Shown: one piece after another, positions 26,903 to 35,352 of the stretch
Numbering within the stretch: the first letter of the stretch is position 1
Layout: the number at the start of each line of letters is the position of its first letter
NCBI GenBank assembly: GCA_034440515.1
Contig: JAWXCF010000122.1
Span: forward strand, 1-39,908
Reading direction: 5' to 3'
Origin: JAWXCF01 sp034440515
Lineage (GTDB): Bacteria; Bacteroidota; Bacteroidia; CAILMK01
DNA length: 39,908 nucleotides
The notes under the pieces: model-generated
Databases searched by the model: none
Told to the model about the DNA's origin: nothing
What the model saw: only the letters and a program-made list of their open reading frames with translations
Translations under genes and position numbers: made by a program

Positions 26903-28024
26903 CTACATATTGATTACAATCGGCATCAATAGCATCAATATCTCAGAATTATCAGACTGTTTGCCAGGTCTTAATACTCCAGGTCTATTATATTCGCTCA
27001 TACTTAATATTACGTCATCTGCTGTTAATGTAGATAGCATATCTAGTAGGAATCTTGCATTAAAGCCTATTTCCATATCATTACCCACATAGTCACAGCT
27101 AATTCTCTCTTGACCCTCACTGCTATAGTCCATATCTTGTGCAGCTAGCAATAACTCATTCCCTGTAATTTTAAACCGAACTTGGTTGGTTGATTTATTA
27201 GCAAAGATGGCAACCCTACGAAGCGATGAAAGCAACTCTGTTCGAGGCACAGTCAACTTGTTAGGGGTGTCAGTTGGTATGGCACTCTGATAGTCAGGGA
27301 AACGCTCATCAATCAATCTACAAACCAACTGCAATTCACCGAAACTAAAGTGAGCATTTTGCTTGTTATATTCTAGTTTTACCTCTGAATTATTCTCTGT
27401 TGGTAGAGAATTTTTTAATAGTGTTAGGGTCTTTTTAGGTAAAATAAATGAATCATTGTTTTCACTTTTGGCATCTGTTCTTTTAAACAATACTAGTTTG
27501 TTACCGTCTGTAGATACAAACCTAACCTCATCATTCATTAATTGTACGTATAGACCCGTCATAGAAGGTCTTAGCTCATCTGTACCTATACTGAATGATG
27601 TGCTGGTAATAGCATTAGCCAATACATCTGCCTTAATACCAAAGTGGCTGCCCCCCTCTATAAATGGGAATGGAGGAAAATCTCCGGCATTTTCACCAGC
27701 TAATTTATATTTACCATTATCGCTGCTTATCTCAATGGTATTGTTCCCCTCATTTATGGTAAATGTAATGGGTTGATCTGGCAACTCATTCAATATTTCT
27801 TGTACTATTTTGCTAGGAACGGCAACTTGACCATTCTCTCTACTTTCAACCTTTAGGCTAGTGCGCATAGTCACCTCTAGGTCAGTACTTGTTATAGTTA
27901 ATACCCCATCTTCTACCGAAAAGTGAAGATACTCTAATATTGGAATAACTACTTTATTGCCTATTACACCTGTTAATGGCTTAAGATGGCGTAGTAATGT
28001 GGCTGTATTAACTATGAACTTCAT
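26903..28024 (-). CDS. dnaN: DNA polymerase III subunit beta (sliding clamp)
   Basis: 373 aa, ring-shaped dimer that tethers the polymerase to DNA. Seen: MKFIVNTATLLRHLKPLTGVIG at the start, IPILEYLHFSVEDGVLTITSTDLEV in domain I, RPSMTGLYVQ at the domain II transition, and the typical end with LRPGKQSDNSEILMLLMPIVINM, where the hydrophobic residues line the partner-binding cleft. Normal length. dnaA, recF and gyrB, often next to dnaN elsewhere, are not in the window, as is common in Bacteroidota. It is divergent from the capA gene. Confidence 0.97.
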   Translation of the reverse strand: MKFIVNTATLLRHLKPLTGVIGNKVVIPILEYLHFSVEDGVLTITSTDLEVTMRTSLKVESRENGQVAVPSKIVQEILNELPDQPITFTINEGNNTIEISSDNGKYKLAGENAGDFPPFPFIEGGSHFGIKADVLANAITSTSFSIGTDELRPSMTGLYVQLMNDEVRFVSTDGNKLVLFKRTDAKSENNDSFILPKKTLTLLKNSLPTENNSEVKLEYNKQNAHFSFGELQLVCRLIDERFPDYQSAIPTDTPNKLTVPRTELLSSLRRVAIFANKSTNQVRFKITGNELLLAAQDMDYSSEGQERISCDYVGNDMEIGFNARFLLDMLSTLTADDVILSMSEYNRPGVLRPGKQSDNSEILMLLMPIVINM

Positions 28025-28085
28025 TTTAGTATAAGTTTAATATTCAGGAATATAATCTGCACCACAAAATCTGTAGATGCTTTGG

Positions 28086-28093
28086 CAAATATA
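28086..28093 (-). promoter_or_regulatory. Candidate -7 element for dnaN
   Basis: Minus strand TATATTTG is a full TAnnTTTG match 61 bases before the dnaN ATG. No TTG at -33 spacing. Confidence 0.4.
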
Positions 28094-28159
28094 ATAGCAA
28101 CACCAATATACATAATGGATTAATTCATCTAAAATTGCCAATCTTAATGTGATACATTT

Positions 28160-28167
28160 TACATTTG
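28160..28167 (+). promoter_or_regulatory. Candidate promoter for the CapA gene
   Basis: TACATTTG fits TAnnTTTG. A TTG lies at 28135-28137, 22 bases upstream, close to the usual 19-21. The box is 11 bases before ATG 28179, which would give a very short leader; it argues against the GTG at 28149 as start. Confidence 0.4.
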
Positions 28168-28178
28168 AATTCACGGTA

Positions 28179-29369
28179 ATGGTGGTAACTCAGCACATTT
28201 TGCAACAGACTAAACGGAATAAAACTGCAGTCATAATTCTGGTGATATTGGGAATAATGAGTCTGGGTATAGGTGTATATTTTTTGATAATTAAACCAAA
28301 TCAACAAACTAATGCACAGTATAATAGATCACATATTACGGTAAAACCAATTGACAGCATTACGAGAATATCCATAGTGTTCGCAGGTGATATAATGAGT
28401 CATTTACCACAAACTAACAGCTGTAAAATAGGCGATGACAAGTTTGATTACAGTGATTGGTTTGAATATATTAGCCTATATCTGCATCAGGCAGACTTGT
28501 GCATAGCCAATCTTGAGACTACCCTAGCAGGGAAACCCTATAGTGGCTACCCACAGTTTAGTGCGCCAGACACTCTAGCTTGGTTTATAAAACAAGCTGG
28601 TTTCAATTACTTGGTTACTGCCAATAATCACAGTGCAGATAGAAGTTCCGACGGAATTAGCAGAACCATTGAGGTTCTTGACAAATTTAAAATATTGCAC
28701 ACTGGTACTTATTTAAATGATAGCATCAGAATGGCCACAACACCTAGTTATGTAACTGTAAAAGGAATAAAAATAGCACTGATGAACTATACCTATGGCA
28801 CTAATGGGATACCCGTACGGAAACCTGTTGTAGTTAGCCTAATAGATACCATTCAAATAGGTTTAGACATAGCTAAAGCAAAAAAAGATGGTGCAGAGAT
28901 TATCATTCCTATATTCCACTGGGGTCTAGAGTATCAGCGGGAAGCTAATGCAGAGCAAAAAGCTATTGCTAAATATTGTTTAGTGCAAGGTGTAAGTGCC
29001 ATTATAGGCTCACACCCACACGTATTGCAACCCTTAACTTGGTATGGTTATCAACCAGTTATTTACAGCTTGGGTAACTACGTTAGCAATCAACGTAAGC
29101 GATATACTGATGGCGGGGGAATGTTGAAACTTAGCTTTACTAAAGTAAAGGGCAAGGTAAGCATTGTAAAACCAGCCAAATTCTTACCTACCTGGGTGTA
29201 TTTGCAAATTGCTCCTATGCGTAAATATCAAATAGTTACAGCGCACGAGTTCAACAAACTAAGCGGAAATATGAGCAAAACAGATAAAGCTGCTTATAAC
29301 AGATTTTTGATAGATACCAGAAGTCATATGCACTTAAATGATAGCAACTCTGGAATTATAGAATGGTAA
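28179..29369 (+). CDS. CapA family protein (metallophosphatase-like, membrane anchored)
   Basis: 396 aa from ATG 28179; a GTG at 28149 is in frame but adds residues before the anchor. One N-terminal transmembrane helix at about 14-37 (AVIILVILGIMSLGIGVYFLI) places the rest outside the inner membrane. The PGA_cap/CapA domain is clear: IVFAGDIMSH, ADLCIANLETTLAG, VTANNHSADRSSDGISRT, IPIFHWGLEYQREANAEQ, GSHPHVLQPL and VIYSLGNYVSNQR, which carry the metal-binding Asp, Asn and His residues of a calcineurin-like phosphoesterase fold. CapA acts in poly-gamma-glutamate capsule export in Bacillus; no capB or capC is present, so here the role is open. The DCC gene follows after 43 bases. Confidence 0.88.
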   Translation: MVVTQHILQQTKRNKTAVIILVILGIMSLGIGVYFLIIKPNQQTNAQYNRSHITVKPIDSITRISIVFAGDIMSHLPQTNSCKIGDDKFDYSDWFEYISLYLHQADLCIANLETTLAGKPYSGYPQFSAPDTLAWFIKQAGFNYLVTANNHSADRSSDGISRTIEVLDKFKILHTGTYLNDSIRMATTPSYVTVKGIKIALMNYTYGTNGIPVRKPVVVSLIDTIQIGLDIAKAKKDGAEIIIPIFHWGLEYQREANAEQKAIAKYCLVQGVSAIIGSHPHVLQPLTWYGYQPVIYSLGNYVSNQRKRYTDGGGMLKLSFTKVKGKVSIVKPAKFLPTWVYLQIAPMRKYQIVTAHEFNKLSGNMSKTDKAAYNRFLIDTRSHMHLNDSNSGIIEW

Positions 29370-29412
29370 CGGCGCATTTACTCGCATTACATTGTTGGTA
29401 TAAAGTATAGTG

Positions 29413-29829
29413 ATGGAAAAAATTGATGAAAATAAGCCGATTTTGTTATTTGACGGAGTTTGTAAACTGTGCCAGTCAGAGGTTCAATTTATAATTAAGA
29501 ACGACCCATTTGGCAAAATAGCAATGGCGAGTTTGCAAAGTAACGCAGGCAAACAACTATTGGACAAATACCGATTTCAAGACCCTAAAATGAGTACAAT
29601 GGTACTCATTGACGAAGGTAAAATATACATCAAAAGTGAGGCTGCCTTACGTGTTGCAAAATATCTAAAATCACCTTGGAGCTTACTTAAGTATCTCAGT
29701 ATAATACCCCTTTTTATACGGAACTATGTGTATGACTTAGTGTCAAAAAATAGATATAATTGGTTTGGCAAACACAATGAATGTTGGCTACCAACACCTG
29801 AGTTAATGGGAAGATTTATAGAATGGTAG
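29413..29829 (+). CDS. DCC family thiol-disulfide oxidoreductase-like protein (DUF393)
   Basis: 138 aa from ATG 29413 (a GTG directly before it is also in frame). The defining motif LLFDGVCKLCQSEVQFII (DxxCxxC) lies near residues 12-29, followed by FGKIAMASLQSNAGKQLL and later WSLLKYLSIIPLFIRNYVYDLVSKNRYNWFGK, all typical of DUF393. The paired Cys suggests a redox role, but the function is not proven. It is probably co-transcribed with the CapA gene, and it converges on the sensor kinase with 15 bases between stops. Confidence 0.9.
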   Translation: MEKIDENKPILLFDGVCKLCQSEVQFIIKNDPFGKIAMASLQSNAGKQLLDKYRFQDPKMSTMVLIDEGKIYIKSEAALRVAKYLKSPWSLLKYLSIIPLFIRNYVYDLVSKNRYNWFGKHNECWLPTPELMGRFIEW

Positions 29830-29844
29830 TCAAACTAACTGCTT

Positions 29845-32724
29845 CTAAATTTGTACCATATCGCTTTTATTGATCAGGGTAAAGTGGAAAGTACTTCCAA
29901 CTCCTTGTTCCCCAATCATCCAAATGCTGCCCCCGTGTAGGTTTACTATCTTTTTACATAATGCCAGGCCTATTCCAGTACCAGGATATTGGTCCCTATT
30001 GTGCAATCGCTGGAATATGATGAATATTCGCTCAGCATATTCTTGTGCCACGCCAATACCGTTATCTGTTACGCTAAAGTGTAACATTCCTGGAGTGTCT
30101 TCTATCAAGTTAATTTGAATAACTAGTTTCACATCCGACTTTCTAAACTTAATTGCATTTTCAATTAAGTTTTGAAACAGTTGAATAAGCAATGACTGAA
30201 TGCCGGGAATACTAGGTAAAGTATTTGCTATAATTACTTCTGTTTCACTTTCCTCAATACGCAACATAAGGTTGCCTCGCGCCAATTCCACAACATCATT
30301 TAGATCAACAATGCTCTTTTCATTATTGTCTCTTCCAGTTCGACCATACTTCAACAAATCATTAATCAATATTTGCATTCTATTTACCCCGTCTAAGGTA
30401 AAATCTACATACTCTCGCATCTCAATTAATTGCTCCTCTGTCAATGATTTGCTAATTAACTGTGTATAGATGTTAATCATACGTAGCGGCTCTTTCAGGT
30501 CGTGGCTGGCTACATAAGCAAACTGCTCTAACTCTTGGTTTGAAGTAATCAGGGCAACATTAGATTTTTGCAACTCTTCTGTTCGTTCTAATATTCTCAA
30601 CTCTAAGTCATTCCTCACTACAAGCAGTAGATTCTCCATTTGCTTTTTATCTTCTATGTCGGTCAATGTGCCGAACCATTGTGTTGGTTTTCCGTCATCA
30701 TCTTTCAGACAAGAAGCCCTAGCTAACATCCATTTATATAGTCTATCTTTATTAGCTAATCTATATTCTGCCTCAAAGTCTATACATTTTTCTGATGCGT
30801 TTAGCCAAGCTGCAAATACAAAAGCTTTGTCATCAGGGTGAACAGAATCACCAAATTTCCCATTCTCTTCTTTGAAGGATGTAATGCCTAAGTATTCCAG
30901 CATCTTTTTGTTAAAAAATGTGGCATTACCTGCTGCATCATTTGTCCAAACCAACTGTGGTAAAGTCTCTGCTAATAAAGTAATCTCCTCCGCACGAATT
31001 CTCAATTCCGACTGCAATTTCTTTACATCTTCTATGTCAGTATTGGTACCAAACCAACGCACTATATGCCCAGCCTCATCTACCATTGGGCAGGCACGCA
31101 CCAGTTGCCAGCGGTAAGATTGTGACGGGGCGTGGTATAGTCTACACTCCATTTCAAATTCAGACTTATCTATCACAGCTTTTGCCCATAGAGCAGACCT
31201 TGCATCTTTGTCATCGTCGTGCAAACTTTTTACCCACTCTTGGGTGGTTCCTACTAATTCTTCTGGCCTTCTACCTAAGAAATTATAAAACCTTTTATTA
31301 GCATAAATTATTTTTCCGTTACCCTCTAGCACCCATATCACTTGAGAAATTGCTTCTGCCAAGTTTATAAATTCTTCTGCAGATTTTTTTATACTAATTT
31401 CAAGCTGTAATTTTTCTTCTATGTCAGTATTTGTTCCTATCCACTGAATTATAACTCCATCCTCATCTCGTAAACAATTGCCCAATGCTAAATTCCATCG
31501 ATATTCTCCTGTCTTAGCTTTTAAAAATCTATACTGGCTCACGTAAGATTCCCCTGTTTCTACAGAGTATTTCCATTTTTTGCCTGCCATTTTTAAGTCT
31601 GCAGGGTGTACATATTTTAACCAATTATCATTACCTATAGAGCTTGTAACCACGTCCATTCCTAAATAGTCATTAAAACCATTAGACATATAAGTTAGAA
31701 TACCGGCTGGGTCTGTTTTCCAAACCATTTGGGGTATAGATTCAGTAATAACTTTAAATTCGTCAGCATTTTTCTTTGTTTCTATTTGCAGTAGTTTTTG
31801 GTCGTGTATGTCAACCATTGCACCGACCCATTGCATTGGAGCACCTTTTTCATTAAATATCGGTTTACCTGTGACACGAAACCACCTGTATTCACCAGTT
31901 TTAGACCTGTACCTTGCATCTACAGAAAATGGTAAATAACTTGGCATTCGCTCTGCTAGACAGGCCCTGAATCTATCGTCGTCGTCGGGAAAAAGGGCAT
32001 TACTAAAGGTAGTATTTTCTGAAAAATCTGGATCAACTCCGCTGAATTCCTTCCAAAATGCATTGACATAGGTTAATTTATATTCTAAGTCTAAAGTCCA
32101 GACTACCATTGGCAACATCTCTGTCAAATTATGTAATTGCGCATCGGCACTTTCTTTAGCTAGTTCTGCTAGTACTAACTCTTCTTTCCTCTCATTTAAC
32201 AGTTTGCTTAGGGTTTCATTTGTTACTTTTAGTTGTTCCTCTAGTTTTATTCTTTCTCCTATTTCTTGTGCTAAGTTAGCATTAGACAACTCAAGTTTTT
32301 GTTTGGATTGTTGTATTTCCTTTAAATTAGGTAGTGTTAAAATATGCTTAATATGATAAGCCAATGCAACCGCTGTACCCAGACTAAATATCGCAGTCAG
32401 GAATTTTATGCTGCCATCTAGCCTATATACTGGGTGATACAAGGTAATGATATTGAATAAATGGGTAGTACCACAGGCAAATATGAACAGTGCAAAAAGA
32501 AGTAAAAACCAGTTAAACTTAATCTCATTTCTCTTCTTGAATATATAATATAATAATACTGGTAGGCTGTAATAAGCTAATGCAATTAGAGCATCGCTAA
32601 TAATGTGAAGGGCCAATATACCAGGCTCTCTATCAAGGCAAAAGCCGTGAGGCATAAAGGGTCTCTCACTGAAAAGATTGCCAAAAAAATTGCCAGCACT
32701 TAACAGAATACTATACAAATACAC
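29845..32724 (-). CDS. Sensor histidine kinase with ethylene-receptor-like membrane domain and four PAS domains
   Basis: 959 aa. Residues about 35-130 form three hydrophobic helices resembling the plant ETR1 ethylene-binding domain: SDALIALAYYSLP (D44, Y51) aligns with the SDFFIALAYFSIP segment, and FIFACGTTHLFN (C84, H88) with FIVLCGATHLIN, so the Cu(I) ligands Cys65/His69 and the polar residues Asp25/Tyr32 of ETR1 are kept. A coiled-coil linker (131-195) leads to four PAS/PAC domains (about 196-315, 322-443, 447-570, 575-700), each ending near W(V/I/F)GxxxDI. The HisKA box is ASHDLKEPLRM with H741. The ATPase has NLIENAIKF, VTDNGIGV and GTGIGLALCKKIV. No receiver domain is fused and no response regulator is adjacent. 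A good promoter lies at 32793-32823. Confidence 0.9.
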   Translation of the reverse strand: MYLYSILLSAGNFFGNLFSERPFMPHGFCLDREPGILALHIISDALIALAYYSLPVLLYYIFKKRNEIKFNWFLLLFALFIFACGTTHLFNIITLYHPVYRLDGSIKFLTAIFSLGTAVALAYHIKHILTLPNLKEIQQSKQKLELSNANLAQEIGERIKLEEQLKVTNETLSKLLNERKEELVLAELAKESADAQLHNLTEMLPMVVWTLDLEYKLTYVNAFWKEFSGVDPDFSENTTFSNALFPDDDDRFRACLAERMPSYLPFSVDARYRSKTGEYRWFRVTGKPIFNEKGAPMQWVGAMVDIHDQKLLQIETKKNADEFKVITESIPQMVWKTDPAGILTYMSNGFNDYLGMDVVTSSIGNDNWLKYVHPADLKMAGKKWKYSVETGESYVSQYRFLKAKTGEYRWNLALGNCLRDEDGVIIQWIGTNTDIEEKLQLEISIKKSAEEFINLAEAISQVIWVLEGNGKIIYANKRFYNFLGRRPEELVGTTQEWVKSLHDDDKDARSALWAKAVIDKSEFEMECRLYHAPSQSYRWQLVRACPMVDEAGHIVRWFGTNTDIEDVKKLQSELRIRAEEITLLAETLPQLVWTNDAAGNATFFNKKMLEYLGITSFKEENGKFGDSVHPDDKAFVFAAWLNASEKCIDFEAEYRLANKDRLYKWMLARASCLKDDDGKPTQWFGTLTDIEDKKQMENLLLVVRNDLELRILERTEELQKSNVALITSNQELEQFAYVASHDLKEPLRMINIYTQLISKSLTEEQLIEMREYVDFTLDGVNRMQILINDLLKYGRTGRDNNEKSIVDLNDVVELARGNLMLRIEESETEVIIANTLPSIPGIQSLLIQLFQNLIENAIKFRKSDVKLVIQINLIEDTPGMLHFSVTDNGIGVAQEYAERIFIIFQRLHNRDQYPGTGIGLALCKKIVNLHGGSIWMIGEQGVGSTFHFTLINKSDMVQI

Positions 32725-32792
32725 TACTTAAATTATAAGTTTTCAAACGGAATTATAGCTAATTTTATTTTAATCAACACTACAACAGTTCT

Positions 32793-32823
32793 CAAATATA
32801 TTAAATATATATTAATGTATCAA
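32793..32823 (-). promoter_or_regulatory. Promoter for the sensor kinase gene
   Basis: On the minus strand TTG (32823-32821), a 20-base gap and TATATTTG (32800-32793) match both parts of the Bacteroidota housekeeping promoter (TTG at -33, TAnnTTTG at -7). The leader to the ATG would be about 60 nt. This is the best full promoter match I found in the window. Confidence 0.55.
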
Positions 32824-32928
32824 GCTTGTTTATTTTTAATTTGTTTAAGGTTTTATGTGTTATCCCAAAGTTTTGAGCAAAATTCAGGTAATTTGTGACG
32901 TAATATAAATTAGATAAAAAATAGAAAA

Positions 32929-33732
32929 ATGTTTAATGATTTGTACAGCCTAAAAGGCAAGCGTGCTTGGGTATGTGGTAGTAGTCAAGGTATAGGTTTG
33001 GCATCAGCACAGGCACTAGCAATAGCCGGTGCAGAAGTAACCCTATTAGCTAGAAATAGAGACAGGTTAATACAAGTGTTAGAAACGCTAAATGTAGATG
33101 CTGGGCAACAACACTCCATCATAGTATCGGACTTTAGCCAAGCGACTGCATTAGAACAAGCCATAGTTAATCATCAATCAGATATTGAGAATAAGCCCAT
33201 TCACATATTAGTCAATAACAGTGGAGGGCCTAAACCTGGTCCTGCCCACTTGGCTAAAAGTATTGATTTTGTTGCAGCATTTGAACAACATCTATTATGC
33301 AACCATATTTTAATGCAACATTTATTGCCAGGTATGAAAACATCTGGTTACGGTAGAATTATCAACATTATCAGCACTAGTGTTAAGGCGCCGTTGCCAA
33401 ACTTGGGCGTTAGCAATACCATTCGTGCAGCTGTAGCCAACTGGAGCAAAACACTAAGTAGAGAATTAGCCCCCTATGGCATTACTGTAAACAATGTATT
33501 GCCAGGGGCGACACTAACCAGCAGATTGACCGGGATAATATCAGACAAAGCTGGAAAATTAAAACTAGACGAGGATGAAGTAAGGCAAGAAATGCTGTCT
33601 GAAATACCCGCAGGTAGATTTGGTACAGCAGACGAAATTGCAGCTGCAGTCTTATTTTTAGCTAGCCCATTAGCAGGATACATAAATGGAATAAACATTC
33701 CCGTGGACGGTGGCAGAACTGCTAGTCTATAA
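32929..33732 (+). CDS. Atypical short-chain dehydrogenase/reductase lacking YxxxK
   Basis: 267 aa with a Rossmann fold: GSSQGIGLASAQAL (glycine-rich NAD(P) motif, about 17-30), LARNRDRL, LVNNSGGPKPG (NNAG-like) and INIISTSV with the structural Ser. The catalytic YxxxK position reads SNTIR (S162, R166) in place of Tyr and Lys. C-terminal part TVNNVLPGATLTSR and GYINGINIPVDGG are normal. A branch of FabG-like SDRs with SNTxR at this point is known, so this is a subfamily feature rather than damage; its reaction is unknown. Start ATG after A-rich sequence. The Crp/Fnr gene follows 17 bases on and is likely in the same operon. Confidence 0.85.
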   Translation: MFNDLYSLKGKRAWVCGSSQGIGLASAQALAIAGAEVTLLARNRDRLIQVLETLNVDAGQQHSIIVSDFSQATALEQAIVNHQSDIENKPIHILVNNSGGPKPGPAHLAKSIDFVAAFEQHLLCNHILMQHLLPGMKTSGYGRIINIISTSVKAPLPNLGVSNTIRAAVANWSKTLSRELAPYGITVNNVLPGATLTSRLTGIISDKAGKLKLDEDEVRQEMLSEIPAGRFGTADEIAAAVLFLASPLAGYINGINIPVDGGRTASL

Positions 33733-33749
33733 CTTTGTTATAATCTGTT

Positions 33750-34340
33750 ATGACTGTAAATATGCAACAACTGAGAAATGCCATCAATCAAATGATTGGC
33801 ATAACAGATGATGAATTTGAAAAATTTGTTGCAGACAGTGAAGTGAAAATCTTTAAGAAACAAGAGTACTTAAATCAACCGCCCAACGTACCGAATCATA
33901 TTTACTTCATTAACAATGGACTGCTTCGGCTATCTATTATAGATTTAAATGGCGATGAGCATACAACCCATTTTGCCCTTGAGAATCAATTTATTGCAGA
34001 TTATTCTAACTTCATAATGCAGACTACCTCTATTTATCACATTCAGGCTTTAGAACTTTCAGAATGCGTTGTGATACCAAGGAATAGTATAGAGTGGGGA
34101 TATAAGTATTTAACCCAAGGCGAAAAATTGGGACGAATGATAGCTGAATATTATTTTATGTTTTTAGAGGAGAAGATTAAAACTCTATATATCGTCACAC
34201 CTAAAGATCGATACGACAATCTAGGCAAGCAGTTTTACAATATTCACAATCGGGTGCCGCAACACCTTATAGCGTCATTTTTAGGTATTAGTCCCATCCA
34301 TCTTAGCCAATTAAAAAAAGCAGATAGCCAGAAAGTCTAA
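33750..34340 (+). CDS. Crp/Fnr family transcriptional regulator
   Basis: 196 aa. N-terminal cyclic-nucleotide-binding-like beta roll (about 20-115; VPNHIYFINNGLLRLSIIDLNGDEHTTHFALENQFIADY), a long dimer helix (RMIAEYYFMFLEEKIKTLY), and a C-terminal helix-turn-helix (VPQHLIASFLGISPIHLSQLKK, about 167-188). The cAMP phosphate-binding RxxS segment is not seen and no Cys cluster is present, so the ligand is unknown. This is the common Bacteroidota form in which one Crp-like gene sits behind a metabolic gene. Start ATG 33750; ATG 33762 is possible. It probably controls, or is sensitive to the product of, the adjacent SDR, which is inference. Confidence 0.87.
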   Translation: MTVNMQQLRNAINQMIGITDDEFEKFVADSEVKIFKKQEYLNQPPNVPNHIYFINNGLLRLSIIDLNGDEHTTHFALENQFIADYSNFIMQTTSIYHIQALELSECVVIPRNSIEWGYKYLTQGEKLGRMIAEYYFMFLEEKIKTLYIVTPKDRYDNLGKQFYNIHNRVPQHLIASFLGISPIHLSQLKKADSQKV

Positions 34341-34420
34341 ACATTTGTTAACGATTTGTAGCATTTGGGTAATGCAATTTTGCCTTATTAATTATCTATA
34401 ATAAGCAAATTTAATCTGAT

Positions 34421-35212
34421 ATGATGGACTTTATCCGTGAACTCAAACTACGAAATGAGCCAATGTTTTATTTTGGTTCGGCTTGTCTCATTTTCTCTAT
34501 GTTGAGTCTAGCATTAGCTTACACAACTACTACGCAGGTAAATGGCGTTAACGCTTGGTTTAAGCCCTTTAAATTCGGACTCTCTACCTTCTTTTTTGCT
34601 TAGGCTATGGCTTGGTACATATACTATTTACCCAACTATAACCCGTCTAGATACAACTGGACTGTAATTGTCTTGTTTGGCTTTGAGGTAGCATACATTG
34701 GTTTTCAGGCAGGTTGCTGCCAAATATCGCACTTTAATAACAGTTCGCCCATATATGCAGGACTGTACGCGCTAATGGGAATAGCAGCTACGGCAGTTAC
34801 ACTCTACACAGCTTACATAGGGGTGTTGTTTTTCACAACAGCAATACCTAGCCTACCGAGCTATTACCTGTGGGGCATCAGATGGGGCATATTTGTATTT
34901 GTCATATTTGCATTAGAGGGTTTTGTGATGGGAGGAAGAATGTCGCATACCATCGGTGGGCCAGATGCCAACAATTATGGAATCCCTATTTTAAACTGGA
35001 GTACCAAATATGGTGATCCTCGTGTTGCTCATTTTATAGGAATGCACGCTCTTCAGTTATTACCTCTACTCTCGTTTTACTTAATTAAAAACACAAGAGG
35101 TGTCTTCATTATCAGTATATTATATACATTATTAGCTATATTTACTTTAATGCGGTCATTGAAAGGTAAGCCTATATTAAAATCTAAAGTGGAAGTAGTC
35201 TCTGAAGATTAA
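34421..35212 (+). pseudogene. Integral membrane protein of unknown function, interrupted by an in-frame TAG
   Basis: The frame opens at ATG 34421, runs 60 codons to TAG at 34601-34603 and continues in the same frame to a stop at 35212. Without the TAG it is one polytopic protein of about 263 aa, with helices before and after the break (FYFGSACLIFSMLSLALAY; STFFFA-stop-AMAWYIYYL; about six helices in all). The sequence around the stop (NAWFKPFKFGLS... then MAWYIYYL) belongs together in a family of hypothetical membrane proteins that I remember with Trp at about this place, so a TGG to TAG change is the simplest explanation. The second half could start at ATG 34607 and still be made alone. C-terminal tail is charged. 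Confidence 0.6.
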
Positions 35213-35321
35213 GGTGTTTAATAAATTTTTATAAGTATATTTAAAATCACACATTAGCTCTTTTTTGCAAGTCGACATTAATATTATGTAAACGGTGCTA
35301 CTATTAGTTAGATTGCTGATT

Positions 35322-35329
35322 TAGTTTTG
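35322..35329 (+). promoter_or_regulatory. Candidate -7 element for the MORN-repeat gene
   Basis: TAGTTTTG fits TAnnTTTG, 24 bases before the ATG at 35353, placing the start of transcription close to the gene. No -33 TTG at the right distance. Confidence 0.35.
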
Positions 35330-35352
35330 TAGCAACTATTAACTTAATCTTA

